The notes under the pieces were generated by a model, which saw nothing but the letters and a program-made list of their open reading frames with translations, was not told where the DNA came from and did no database searches. 64,000 bases of DNA from Ralstonia pickettii (GTDB lineage: Bacteria > Pseudomonadota > Gammaproteobacteria > Burkholderiales > Burkholderiaceae): contig NZ_CP066771.1 of assembly GCF_016466415.2 (NCBI RefSeq), positions 868,001-932,000 of the forward strand. The letters are read 5' to 3'. Each line of letters opens with the position of its first letter. The first letter of the stretch is position 1. The translations under genes were made by a program, and so were the position numbers. Below are positions 36,037-43,685 of this stretch, piece after piece.

Positions 36037-36795
36037 ATGCCGTTTCTTGGAATCGGGTTTCACGTCATCGTCGCGCTGTTCTTTGCGGTGCACGTCGTGC
36101 GCAACAACCAGAACATGTACTGGTTGTTCATCCTGTTTGCGTTCCCGCTGCTGGGCAGCGTGGTCTATTTCTTCGCGATCTATCTTCCGGAGATGCGCCA
36201 CTCGCGCGGTGCCCGCGTTGCCAGCCGCGCTGTGACGCAACTGATCGACCCCAACCGCGCGGTGCGCGAAGCCCGCAACGATTTCGACCGTGCGCCGACC
36301 GTGCAGCACCGGCTGCGCCTGGGCGAAGCTCTGCTGGACGCCGGCGATGCGAAGGAAGCACGCCAGCACTTCGAGCAGGCAGCCACCGGCCCGTTTGCCG
36401 GCGACCCGGCCGTGCTGCTCGGCCTGGCCCGCGCGCAGTTCGCCACGGGCGATGCGGCGCTCGCCAAGTGCACGCTCGACAAGCTGTTCGAAGCGCATCG
36501 CGTGACTCGCCAGCAGCCCGATCCGACATTGCTGTACGCACGTGCATTGGCCGCGACGAATGCGCCGAATACGCGTGAAGCGTTCGAGCAGGCCCTGACC
36601 TGCGCGAACGATGCTGCGGCCCGTTGCCTCTTCGGCGAATGGCTCCTCGCCATGAACAACGATGCCGACAAGCAGCGGGCGCAGGCCCTGTTTGAAGAGA
36701 TCCTGCGCGACGCCAAGCACTGGACGCGCTACGCCAAAGACCACAATCGCGAATGGCTGCAGCGTGCCGCGGCCGCTCAGTCTTCTTCCCGTTGA
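36037..36795 (+). CDS. Membrane-anchored TPR protein with a PLD-nuclease-like N-terminus
   Basis: A 252-residue protein. Residues 1-50 make two hydrophobic helices (FLGIGFHVIVALFFAVHVV and YWLFILFAFPLLGSVVYFFA) resembling the PLDc_N region of cardiolipin synthases, with the conserved P-L-L-G. The rest (about 75-245) is helical with TPR-like repeats (RLRLGEALLDAGDAKEARQHFEQAA, AVLLGLARAQFATGDAALAKCTLD, CLFGEWLLAMNNDADKQRAQALFEEIL) and no catalytic HKD motif, so it is likely a scaffold facing the cytosol. It ends 8 bases before the spermidine-synthase-like gene and may share its transcript. Confidence 0.8.
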   Translation: MPFLGIGFHVIVALFFAVHVVRNNQNMYWLFILFAFPLLGSVVYFFAIYLPEMRHSRGARVASRAVTQLIDPNRAVREARNDFDRAPTVQHRLRLGEALLDAGDAKEARQHFEQAATGPFAGDPAVLLGLARAQFATGDAALAKCTLDKLFEAHRVTRQQPDPTLLYARALAATNAPNTREAFEQALTCANDAAARCLFGEWLLAMNNDADKQRAQALFEEILRDAKHWTRYAKDHNREWLQRAAAAQSSSR

Positions 36796-36803
36796 TCCGC
36801 TTT

Positions 36804-37679
36804 ATGATGCTGTTGAAACGTAAATCCATCGAGGCCGTCGCCTCGCGCCGTCCGGCCCGTGCCAAGCGCGAAGACCGCCAGAGCCACGATGACGAACCGA
36901 AACGCATGGCCCCGCGCTTTGCGCCCGTCACGTTCTCTGAACTGGCGGGGGTCCGCTATCTGCATTTCGGTACCGAATGGGTGCAGGGCGCTATGCGGCT
37001 GTCCAAGCCCGATGCCATCGAGCTGGAATATGCGCAGCAGATGATGGCGTGGCTGCTGTTTCTCGACGCGGCTGCGCGAGCGGACTTCCACGTCGTGCAA
37101 CTGGGTCTCGGCGCTGCCGCTCTGACCAAGTTCTGCCATCGTCATCTCGCGCCCGCGCAGGTGACGGCGGTGGAGCTGAACCCGTCGGTGATCGTCGCGG
37201 CGCGCAGCATGTTCGGCCTGCCGTTTGACGATGCACGCTTGAGCGTGCTCGAGCAGGATGCGTACGACTGGGTGACGGACGCGAGCCACCACGGCACCGT
37301 CGATGCGCTGCAGATCGACCTGTATGACGCCACCGCGCGCGGCCCCGTGCTCGATACTCCGGCGTTCTACAAGGCTTGCCGCCAGGTATTGCGCTCGCCG
37401 GGTGTGATGACGATCAACCTGTTTGGCGACCACACCAGCTTCCCGCGCAATATCGAGCGCATCTGTGACGCGTTCGACAATCGCGTGCTTGTCTTTCCCG
37501 AAGTGCATGACGGCAACGTGATTGCGCTGGCATTCAATGGCCCGCCGCTGCAGGTCAGCTGGGAAGCCGTGCAGGCGCGCGCCGCCGCGCTGCAGGCCTC
37601 GCTCAAACTGCCGACCAAGGGCTGGGTCGACGGCCTGCGCAGTGCCAATGCCGGTCAGGAAGACGCGCTGTCGATCTGA
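36804..37679 (+). CDS. Spermidine-synthase-like protein with altered SAM motif
   Basis: A 291-residue cytosolic protein with the Rossmann fold of polyamine aminopropyltransferases. After a basic, disordered N-terminus (1-38) it has a short beta segment, then VVQLGLGAAALTKFCHRHL (about 98-115) where true SpeE enzymes have a GGGDGG-type loop, followed by TAVELNPSVIVAAR and the acidic ALQIDLYDATARGPVL region. The catalytic Asp of SpeE may be Asp172, Asp175 or another residue, but the gatekeeper loop is reduced. Polyamine synthesis is therefore uncertain; it may be a related methyltransferase-fold protein. ATG 36804 (or 36807). Confidence 0.8.
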   Translation: MMLLKRKSIEAVASRRPARAKREDRQSHDDEPKRMAPRFAPVTFSELAGVRYLHFGTEWVQGAMRLSKPDAIELEYAQQMMAWLLFLDAAARADFHVVQLGLGAAALTKFCHRHLAPAQVTAVELNPSVIVAARSMFGLPFDDARLSVLEQDAYDWVTDASHHGTVDALQIDLYDATARGPVLDTPAFYKACRQVLRSPGVMTINLFGDHTSFPRNIERICDAFDNRVLVFPEVHDGNVIALAFNGPPLQVSWEAVQARAAALQASLKLPTKGWVDGLRSANAGQEDALSI

Positions 37680-37704
37680 TCGCTGCCGCGCGCCGTCCCA
37701 TTCA

Positions 37705-37735
37705 AAACGCCCCGACTTTCGGGGCGTTTGCTTTT
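37705..37735 (+). terminator. Intrinsic terminator after the spermidine-synthase-like gene
   Basis: AAACGCCCCGA (37705-37715) and TCGGGGCGTTT (37719-37729), perfect 11-bp stem with loop CTT, then GCTTTTG. It may serve both strands, since a convergent minus-strand gene ends at 37748. Confidence 0.9.
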
Positions 37736-37747
37736 GTGCGGGCGCGC

Positions 37748-38146
37748 TCAGCCGGCGCCGCCCATGCCTGGCATCTGGTCGATAAAGCCGGTCACCGTCT
37801 GCATGCGGTCGCCTTCGATGCGTACGAAATCGGTGCCCTTGACCAGTGCCTGGCCCTCGGGCCCGAGGGTCCAGCGGAAGCGGATCGTGTCCTGCACGAC
37901 ATCCGCGCTGCCGTCGCGCGCGAAGCGGAAGCCCGGAAACTTGGCCTGCACGCTGGCAATGAGCGCCTCGATGCCGTCATGGCCGGCGCCCTGCATCAGA
38001 GGATCGTCATACGTGGCGCTTTCAGTCCAGGTTTGCGCGACGAGGGCGCGGCGCTGGGCAGCGTCTGTTGCGTTCCACGCAGCGATGTAACGGTCGACCA
38101 GCGTATCGGCGAGCGTGTCGTTGGCGGCGAGTTGGGTGGCGGTCAT
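37748..38146 (-). CDS. SnoaL/NTF2-like fold protein
   Basis: A 132-residue small cone-shaped fold protein. The segments VDRYIAAWNATDAAQRRALVAQTWTESATYDDPLMQGAGHDGIEALI and FIDQMPGM are typical of SnoaL-like polyketide-cyclase-related or nuclear transport factor 2-like proteins, with ArgArg and Tyr-Asp-Asp-Pro in the pocket position. Such proteins are isomerases, hydrolases or of unknown role. Start ATG 38146 with GGAGAAAC upstream; a start 17 codons further up is less likely. It is separated from the VWA gene by a 148-base gap with a long inverted repeat. Confidence 0.8.
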   Translation of the reverse strand: MTATQLAANDTLADTLVDRYIAAWNATDAAQRRALVAQTWTESATYDDPLMQGAGHDGIEALIASVQAKFPGFRFARDGSADVVQDTIRFRWTLGPEGQALVKGTDFVRIEGDRMQTVTGFIDQMPGMGGAG

Positions 38147-38225
38147 GACGTTTCTCCGTTCGAAGTGGGAAGCTTGCCCAGCGCGGTGATGGGTCATGCG
38201 CTGGATGGCTTCATCTTCGGCGGCA

Positions 38226-38271
38226 GCGTGGATGGTGTCGATTACGCGTCAGGTAATCACCGCGTCCACGC
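38226..38271. repeat. Nested inverted repeat between the VWA and SnoaL genes
   Basis: GCGTGGA (38226-38232) pairs with TCCACGC (38265-38271), and inside it GGTG with CACC and ATTAC with GTAAT, giving a long interrupted dyad of about 16 pairs. No T-run on either strand. It may be an attenuator, a processing site or an operator for the minus-strand operon or the SnoaL gene. Confidence 0.55.
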
Positions 38272-38294
38272 CCGGAGAAACGTGGGGAGGTGCG

Positions 38295-39470
38295 TTACTT
38301 CGATAACAGCCGCATCGCCGATTCCAACCCGGCAATCGTCACCGGATACATCCGCGTCTTCACGATCTGGTTGATGACCGAGATGGACTGGCGGTATTCC
38401 CACAGGCCCTCCGGCTCGGGGTTGAGCCAGACAAACTTCGGGAACTGTTCGATCAGCCGCTTGAGCCATGTGGCGCCGGCTTCGGCGTTGTTGTATTCCA
38501 CCGAGCCCCCCGCCTGCAGGATTTCGTACGGGCTCATGGTCGCGTCACCCACGAAGATCAGCTTGTAGTCGGGCGGGTATTTGCGGATGACGTCCCAGGT
38601 GGAGAAGCGCTCCGCGTGGCGGCGCCGGTTGTGCTTCCACAGCCATTCGTAGACGCAGTTGTGGAAGTAGTAGTACTCGAGGTGCTTGAATTCGGTCTTG
38701 GCGGCGGAAAAAAGTTCTTCCACGCGCTTGATGTGGTCGTCCATCGAGCCGCCCACATCCATCAGCATCAGCACCTTGACGTTGTTGTGCCGCTCGGGGC
38801 GCATCTTGATGTCGAGCATGCCGGCGTTGGCAGCGGTGGAGTGGATGGTGTCGTCCAGGTCCAGCTCGATGTCGGCACCATCACGCGCGAACTTGCGCAG
38901 GCGGCGCAGCGCCACCTTGATGTTGCGGGTGCCGAGTTCAACGGTGTCGTCGTAGTCCTCGTACGCGCGCGCTTCCCATACCTTGACCGCAGTGCGGTTG
39001 CCCTTCGATGGCCCGCCGATGCGGATGCCTTCCGGGTTGTAGCCGCCGTGCCCGAACGGCGACGTGCCACCCGTCCCGATCCACTTGTTGCCGCCTTCGT
39101 GACGCTCGTGCTGCTCGTTCAGCAGTTCTTTCAGCCGCTCCATCAGTTTGTCGAGGCCGCCCATGACCTCGATCTTGGCTTTCTCCTCGGGCGAGAGTTC
39201 GCGCTCCAGCTTCTTGGTGAGCCAATCCAGCGGAATGTCCGCACGCCAATCGACCGCACCTTCCACGCCCTTGAAGTAGGCGCCGAACGCTTGGTCAAAC
39301 TTGTCGAAGTGCTTTTCGTCCTTCACCAGCGTCATGCGCGCCAGGAAGTAGAACTCGTCGAGCGACGGCGCGATGACCTGCTGCTTGAGCCCTTCCAGCA
39401 GCGTTAGGTATTCCTTGACCGAGACCGGCAGCTTGGCGTGCCGCAGCGTGAAGAAGAAATCGATGAGCAT
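38295..39470 (-). CDS. VWA (CoxE-like) domain protein, partner of MoxR ATPase
   Basis: A 391-residue cytosolic protein with a C-terminal von Willebrand A domain. The MIDAS motif begins DVGGS (Asp238, Ser242) in VKVLMLMDVGGSMDDH, completed by later Thr and Asp residues (near LIFVGDATMSPYE). The N-terminal half (MLIDFFFTLRHAKLPVSVKEYLTLLEGL) is the CoxE-like start seen in VWA proteins that pair with MoxR AAA ATPases to insert metals or remodel protein complexes. It is the last gene of the MoxR-GNAT-VWA operon, starting 16 bases after the acetyltransferase stop. The client complex is unknown. Confidence 0.88.
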   Translation of the reverse strand: MLIDFFFTLRHAKLPVSVKEYLTLLEGLKQQVIAPSLDEFYFLARMTLVKDEKHFDKFDQAFGAYFKGVEGAVDWRADIPLDWLTKKLERELSPEEKAKIEVMGGLDKLMERLKELLNEQHERHEGGNKWIGTGGTSPFGHGGYNPEGIRIGGPSKGNRTAVKVWEARAYEDYDDTVELGTRNIKVALRRLRKFARDGADIELDLDDTIHSTAANAGMLDIKMRPERHNNVKVLMLMDVGGSMDDHIKRVEELFSAAKTEFKHLEYYYFHNCVYEWLWKHNRRRHAERFSTWDVIRKYPPDYKLIFVGDATMSPYEILQAGGSVEYNNAEAGATWLKRLIEQFPKFVWLNPEPEGLWEYRQSISVINQIVKTRMYPVTIAGLESAMRLLSK

Positions 39471-39486
39471 GGTGGTCCTCCGGCGC

Positions 39487-40095
39487 TCAAGCGCGCGGTT
39501 GCTCGAGCTTGTATTGCAGATGGCGTTTCACGGTCAGCCATTCCGATTCGATGATCGAAAACACGACCGTGTCGCGGAAGCTGCCGTCCGGCATGCGCTG
39601 GTGATTGCGCAGCACGCCGTCCTGCTTGGCGCCCAGCCGGGCGATGGCCGCGCGGCTCTGGTGATTCATCCAGTGTGTGCGGAATTCCACCGCAATGCAG
39701 CGCAGTGTCTCGAATGCGTGCGTGAGCAGCAGCAACTTGCATTCGGTGTTGACGGCCGTGCGCTGTACGGATTTGGCGTACCACGTGTGGCCGATTTCGA
39801 GCCGGCGGTTAGCTTCGTCGACGTTGAAGAGGCGCGTCGCACCGACCACCTTGCCGGGCTGTCCGTCACGCATATCGCGCACGACAAACGGCATCGCGCC
39901 GAGGCGTTCACGCATGTCCAGCGCAATGGCCAGCCACTCGCCGGTCTTGTCGGGCGACGGGACGGACGTGTACCAAAGCTTCCACAGCTCGCCATCGGCG
40001 GCCGCGGCGCGCACTTCGTCCTCGTGCTCCGGGCCGAGCGGCTCCAGCCAGGCGTGCTGGCCGGACAGCGTGACAGGCTCGATCAGGCGCGGCAT
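39487..40095 (-). CDS. GNAT-family N-acetyltransferase (RimJ-like)
   Basis: A 202-residue acetyltransferase. It has the RimJ/RimL-type fold: the N-terminal LEPLGPEHEDEVRAAA, the acetyl-CoA region RRLEIGHTWYAKSVQRTAVNTECKLLLLTHAF (with the shortened motif A typical of this subgroup) and NHQSRAAIARLGAKQDGVLRNHQRMPDGSFRDTVVFSI, where LGAKQDGVLR is diagnostic. It acetylates a protein or small-molecule amine in the cytosol; the target is unreadable. The gene sits between moxR-like and VWA genes with 13- and 16-base gaps, so all three are one transcript. Confidence 0.88.
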   Translation of the reverse strand: MPRLIEPVTLSGQHAWLEPLGPEHEDEVRAAAADGELWKLWYTSVPSPDKTGEWLAIALDMRERLGAMPFVVRDMRDGQPGKVVGATRLFNVDEANRRLEIGHTWYAKSVQRTAVNTECKLLLLTHAFETLRCIAVEFRTHWMNHQSRAAIARLGAKQDGVLRNHQRMPDGSFRDTVVFSIIESEWLTVKRHLQYKLEQPRA

Positions 40096-40108
40096 GGTGG
40101 TGGCTCGC

Positions 40109-40990
40109 TCAGCGGTTGGCGCGGTTCATGAATACCAGGCGCTCGAACAGGTGTACGTCCTGTTCGTTCTTGAGCAGCGCCCCGTGCAGCGGCGGAATGG
40201 CGGCGTTCTTGTCCTGGCTGCGCAGCGATTCCGGCGGAATGTCTTCGGCCAGCAGCAGCTTGAGCCAGTCGATCAGCTCCGACGTCGACGGCTTTTTCTT
40301 CAGCCCCGGCAGGTTGCGCATCTCGTAGAACGCATCCAGCGCAGCCTTGACCAGCGCCGGCTTGATACCCGGGTAGTGCACATCGACGATCGCCTGCATC
40401 GTCTCGGCATCGGGAAACTTGATGTAGTGGAAGAAGCAGCGGCGCAGGAACGCGTCGGGCAATTCCTTCTCGTTGTTCGACGTGATGATCACCAGCGGGC
40501 GGTGCTTGGCGCGGATGGTTTCGCGCGTTTCGTACACGTAGAACTCCATGCGATCCAGTTCGCGCAGCAGATCATTGGGGAATTCGATGTCGGCCTTGTC
40601 GATCTCGTCGATCAGCAGCACGACAGGTTCGTCCGCCTCGAAGGCCTGCCACAACACGCCCTTGACGATGTAGTTGCGGATGTCGTGCACTTTGTCATCG
40701 CCGAGCTGCGAGTCGCGCAGGCGCGAGACGGCATCGTATTCGTACAAGCCCTGCTGGGCCTTGGTGGTCGACTTCACGTGCCACTGCAACAGCGGCATAC
40801 CCAGTGCGGCGGCCACTTCCTCGGCCAGCATGGTCTTGCCTGTGCCCGGCTCGCCCTTGATGAGCAGCGGCCGCTGCAGCGTCATCGATGCGTTGACGGC
40901 AAGCTTGAGGTCATCGGTGGCGACGTACTGGTCAGAGCCTTCGAAGCGTGTGCGCTGGTCGGATGGGGCAGGCGAGGTGGTGATGTTCAT
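40109..40990 (-). CDS. MoxR-family AAA+ ATPase
   Basis: A 293-residue AAA+ ATPase with Walker A GEPGTGKT (residues 46-53), Walker B LLIDEIDKAD (Asp128-Glu129) and sensor 1 LVIITSNNEKELPDAFLRRC. Family partners are VWA proteins such as the one 640 bases downstream in the same operon; together they act as metal-insertion or maturation chaperones. ATG 40990 (MNITTSPAP). A -10-like TATACT on the minus strand at 41031-41036 may be its promoter. First gene of the operon MoxR-GNAT-VWA. Confidence 0.92.
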   Translation of the reverse strand: MNITTSPAPSDQRTRFEGSDQYVATDDLKLAVNASMTLQRPLLIKGEPGTGKTMLAEEVAAALGMPLLQWHVKSTTKAQQGLYEYDAVSRLRDSQLGDDKVHDIRNYIVKGVLWQAFEADEPVVLLIDEIDKADIEFPNDLLRELDRMEFYVYETRETIRAKHRPLVIITSNNEKELPDAFLRRCFFHYIKFPDAETMQAIVDVHYPGIKPALVKAALDAFYEMRNLPGLKKKPSTSELIDWLKLLLAEDIPPESLRSQDKNAAIPPLHGALLKNEQDVHLFERLVFMNRANR

Positions 40991-41030
40991 CGTGCAAGCC
41001 TACTGAGCGGTAAAAGATTTGGAAACGGCC

Positions 41031-41036
41031 AGTATA
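41031..41036 (-). promoter_or_regulatory. Likely -10 box of the MoxR operon (TATACT)
   Basis: Minus-strand TATACT 41 bases before the MoxR start; no clear -35. The 300-base gap 40991-41290 also carries the plus-strand TACAAT for the cytochrome genes and nothing else that I can see. Confidence 0.4.
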
Positions 41037-41144
41037 AGAGCATTTGGGTGTTTGACGCCGAACGCCAGCGGGGCGCGCGCGCCGTGCCATTCCTTGCTGT
41101 CAAGTCACGGGAGCCCTAACTGGACTGGCAAAAAAACGGTGCGG

Positions 41145-41150
41145 TACAAT
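41145..41150 (+). promoter_or_regulatory. Likely -10 box of the cytochrome c pair (TACAAT)
   Basis: GCGGTACAATGCGCC 141 bases before the first cytochrome ATG, implying a long leader if used. No convincing -35. Confidence 0.35.
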
Positions 41151-41290
41151 GCGCCGGTTTGACGCACCTCAAATGACCGTCTTCTGGCTTGTTGCCAACG
41201 GCGGGTGAATGCGCCCAGCGAGACAGCCGGCTGAGACGAGCCAAGCCGGCAGGGCGAGCAGGATTCTGAAACTCCACGCTTAAGAACGAG

Positions 41291-41659
41291 ATGAAAAAGA
41301 TCCTCACCATGGTGGCCGCATTGGGCACGTTAGGCGCACTGTTCGCCGCACCCAGCAGCGCCGCCGCAGCCGACGTCCAGGGCAACGCTGCCGCCGCGGA
41401 AAACAAGGTCGCCATGTGTATCGGCTGCCATGCCATCCCCGATTACAAGGCGTCGTTCCCCGAGGTGTATCGCGTGCCCTATCTGGGCGGCCAGAACGCC
41501 AAATACATTGAAAGCGCGCTGCATGCGTATCAGAAGGGTGACCGCAAGCACCCGACCATGCGCGCCATCGCCGGGTCGCTGACTGACCAGGACATCGCCA
41601 ACCTCGCCGCCTACTACGCGGCGCAGACGCCGGCCACCCAAAACAATCCGCAGAAGTGA
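41291..41659 (+). CDS. Periplasmic cytochrome c (c553/class I type)
   Basis: A 122-residue single-haem cytochrome. Residues 1-27 are a Sec signal peptide (KKILTMVAALGTLGALFAAPSSAAA); the haem site is CIGCH (residues 43-47) and a likely axial Met is in HPTMRAIAGSLTDQDI. It carries electrons in the periplasm, probably to a terminal oxidase; related small cytochromes act as electron donors to cbb3 or other oxidases. Start ATG 41291 with a weak AACGAG site. It is followed 11 bases later by a second cytochrome c gene in the same direction. Confidence 0.9.
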   Translation: MKKILTMVAALGTLGALFAAPSSAAAADVQGNAAAAENKVAMCIGCHAIPDYKASFPEVYRVPYLGGQNAKYIESALHAYQKGDRKHPTMRAIAGSLTDQDIANLAAYYAAQTPATQNNPQK

Positions 41660-41670
41660 CGAGGAACAAT

Positions 41671-42069
41671 ATGAAGAAGATCTCGCTCGCAATCTCGTTC
41701 AATCTGGGCGCGCTGATGCTGGCAGCCGCTGTGTCTGCGCAGGCTGCCGATATTGAAAAGGGCAAGCAACTGGTGGAGAAGGGCGCTTGCGTGGCCTGCC
41801 ATGGCGCCGGCCTGAACGCTCCGATCTCGCCGGACTATCCGAAGCTCGCAGGCCAGCACGGCGATTACATCTATCACGCGCTGCTGGCCTATCAGACCAG
41901 CAACAACCCGCTGGTGGGCCGCAGCAACGCCATCATGGCGGGCCAGGTCAACAGCAACCCCGCCACCATCGGTGCCGACGGCAAGCCGCGTCCCTTTACG
42001 CAGGCTGAGCTGAAGGACATTGCTGCGTACATCGAATCGCTGCCGGGCTCGCTGGTGCTCAAGAAGTAA
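41671..42069 (+). CDS. Periplasmic cytochrome c (second of a pair)
   Basis: A 132-residue single-haem cytochrome with a Sec signal peptide (residues 1-25, LAISFNLGALMLAAAVSAQA), haem site CVACH (residues 40-44) and a likely axial Met in SNAIMAGQVN. It resembles the upstream protein in layout (KLAGQHGDYIYHALLAYQ against YLGGQNAKYIESALHAYQ) and the two probably arose by duplication. Start ATG 41671 follows GAGGAACAAT; the frame also contains an ATG-like start 5 codons earlier that I reject. Together they form a two-gene unit closed by a strong terminator. Confidence 0.9.
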   Translation: MKKISLAISFNLGALMLAAAVSAQAADIEKGKQLVEKGACVACHGAGLNAPISPDYPKLAGQHGDYIYHALLAYQTSNNPLVGRSNAIMAGQVNSNPATIGADGKPRPFTQAELKDIAAYIESLPGSLVLKK

Positions 42070-42087
42070 TGCGGCATCGCCGGTAAA

Positions 42088-42116
42088 GAAAAACCGCTCT
42101 TCGGAGCGGTTTTTTG
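42088..42116 (+). terminator. Intrinsic terminator after the cytochrome pair
   Basis: AAACCGCTC (42091-42099) and GAGCGGTTT (42104-42112), UUCG loop, then TTTTG. A UUCG tetraloop stem with a U-tract. Confidence 0.93.
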
Positions 42117-42128
42117 TTGGCTTCAGAT

Positions 42129-42563
42129 TCAGCGGGCGGTGGCGCGCTTGCGCACGCACTCGATATAGGCGTCGCCGTCGGGCGGCAGGCCCGTGCGCTG
42201 CGCCGTCCAGAGCATCTGGCCAAGGCATTCCATCACCTGGTGCTGCGCCTCATGCGGCGAGTCGAGCCGCTGGGCCAGCGCTTCATACGCAGCGCGAATG
42301 CCGCGCGGCTGATCCACCGACACCTGCTCGCTGATCGACAGGTGCATCGACAGGTGGAGGAACGGGTTGCTCTGTCCGCTTTCCGGCGTGTAGTCGCGGG
42401 CGAGCGCTTCTTCGCCGGCCTCCAGGGTGTCGTGGTATTCGGGATGCTGCAGCATCCAGTCGAGCGCCATGGCCTCGAGCGGCGTGAGGATTTCTGCCTG
42501 GCGGTGCTTGCGCCATGCGCCACAGAAGAATTGACGGACTTCGTCGCGGGATGGATTGAACAT
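42129..42563 (-). CDS. DUF1841 family protein
   Basis: A 144-residue cytosolic protein of the DUF1841 family, found in beta- and gamma-proteobacteria without a known function. Its markers are MFNPSRDEVRQFFCGAWRKH, LTPLEAMALDWMLQHPEYH and NPFLHLSMHLSISEQVSVDQP, the last with the conserved His-Leu-Ser-Met-His-Leu that looks like a metal or ligand site. ATG 42563. It converges with the cytochrome operon and diverges from the EamA gene. Confidence 0.9.
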   Translation of the reverse strand: MFNPSRDEVRQFFCGAWRKHRQAEILTPLEAMALDWMLQHPEYHDTLEAGEEALARDYTPESGQSNPFLHLSMHLSISEQVSVDQPRGIRAAYEALAQRLDSPHEAQHQVMECLGQMLWTAQRTGLPPDGDAYIECVRKRATAR

Positions 42564-42624
42564 GATTTCAACATTGTACCGGCGCGCCTTGACGCCTGCC
42601 GGCAGCTTGGCGAGACGGCAACGC

Positions 42625-42630
42625 TACAAT
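42625..42630 (+). promoter_or_regulatory. Likely -10 box of the EamA gene (TACAAT)
   Basis: GCTACAATGGCGCC 48 bases before the transporter start, in the divergent gap with the DUF1841 gene. No good -35. Confidence 0.4.
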
Positions 42631-42677
42631 GGCGCCCCCATCTCCAGACGGCGACCCCAACAAGAACGCCGCATGCC

Positions 42678-43613
42678 ATGAGACAACCGATCACTTCCTC
42701 CCTCGCTGCGCGCGCCGCCGACAAGCTCCTAGGCGTGCTGCTGATCGCCGTGTCCGCCGCATCCTTCGGCGCGATGGCCATCTTCACGCATTACGCCTAT
42801 GCGAGTGGCGCCAACGTGGTGGGTCTGCTGATCGTGCGCTTTGTGATCGCGGCCGCGGCGCTGATGGTCGTGATGCGAGTCCGCCGCATCGGCATACCGC
42901 CGTGGTCGCGCGTAGCGGGGCTGGCGGCCATGGGCGGCATCGGCTATGCCGGACAGTCGTTCGCGTTTTTCACGGCGTTGAACTACGCACCGGCCAGCCT
43001 GGTGGCGCTGCTGCTGTATCTGTATCCGATGTTCGTCACGGTGCTGGCGGCGATTTTCCTGCGCGAGCGGCTGACCACCACGGCGATCATCGCGCTGGTG
43101 CTGTGCTCGGTCGGGGCGGGGCTGACGGTGGGCGGTGCGGGCCTGTCGGGCGGCAGCCTTCTCGGCATCGGGCTGGGCGTGGCCTCGGCGGTCATTTACT
43201 CGATCTACATCACGGTCGGTGCCCGTGTGACGCGCGGGCTCGATCCACTGGCGTGCACGACCGTCATCTGTACCGCTGCGGCCGTCGTGTACACGGGGAT
43301 GGCGTTGCTCGGTGCACCGGCGCATCTGCCGGGCACGTTCAGCGGCTGGGCCGCGGCGCTGGCCATTGCAGGCTTGTCGACGGTGGTGGCTATCCTGACG
43401 TTCTTTGCCGGCCTGCAGAAACTGGGGGCGGCGCAGGCGTCGATGCTGTCGACGCTGGAGCCGGTGGTGACCGTGCTGCTCGCGGCGTTGCTGCTCGGCG
43501 AGTCGATCGCGCCCATGCAGGTGACAGGCGGCGCATTGATCCTGGCGGGCGTGCTGTGGTTGACCCGTGCAGATGCCAAGCCTGCCGGTCACAGCGCGGA
43601 CGAAATGGCCTGA
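42678..43613 (+). CDS. EamA/DMT-superfamily transporter
   Basis: A 311-residue inner-membrane protein with two EamA repeats and about ten helices. LLIAVSAASFGAMAIFTHYAYASGANVVGLLIVRF starts the first repeat; LNYAPASLVALLLYLYPMFVTVLAAIFLRERL ends it; the second closes with AQASMLSTLEPVVTVLLAALLLGESIAPMQ. Probably exports a small metabolite; no substrate clue. I chose ATG 42678 (MRQPITSSL); earlier in-frame codons overlap the opposite gene. It is a different family member from the EamA protein at 29262 (different loop sequences). Confidence 0.88.
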   Translation: MRQPITSSLAARAADKLLGVLLIAVSAASFGAMAIFTHYAYASGANVVGLLIVRFVIAAAALMVVMRVRRIGIPPWSRVAGLAAMGGIGYAGQSFAFFTALNYAPASLVALLLYLYPMFVTVLAAIFLRERLTTTAIIALVLCSVGAGLTVGGAGLSGGSLLGIGLGVASAVIYSIYITVGARVTRGLDPLACTTVICTAAAVVYTGMALLGAPAHLPGTFSGWAAALAIAGLSTVVAILTFFAGLQKLGAAQASMLSTLEPVVTVLLAALLLGESIAPMQVTGGALILAGVLWLTRADAKPAGHSADEMA

Positions 43614-43632
43614 AGCGGAATCTTCACGCCCC

Positions 43633-43672
43633 CAAAAAAACCGCCCAGCAAGAACTGGGCGGTTTTGCTTTC
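43633..43672 (+). terminator. Bidirectional intrinsic terminator
   Basis: AAAACCGCCCAG (43637-43648) and CTGGGCGGTTTT (43655-43666), perfect 12-bp stem with loop CAAGAA. A-rich before and T-rich after, so it serves both the EamA gene and the convergent carboxypeptidase gene. Confidence 0.93.
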
Positions 43673-43685
43673 GGCCTTCAGTCGG

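Noticed and set aside
42114-42677. Longer N-terminus of the second EamA transporter
   Set aside because: It overlaps the DUF1841 gene on the other strand, and the first EamA helix begins only after ATG 42678.
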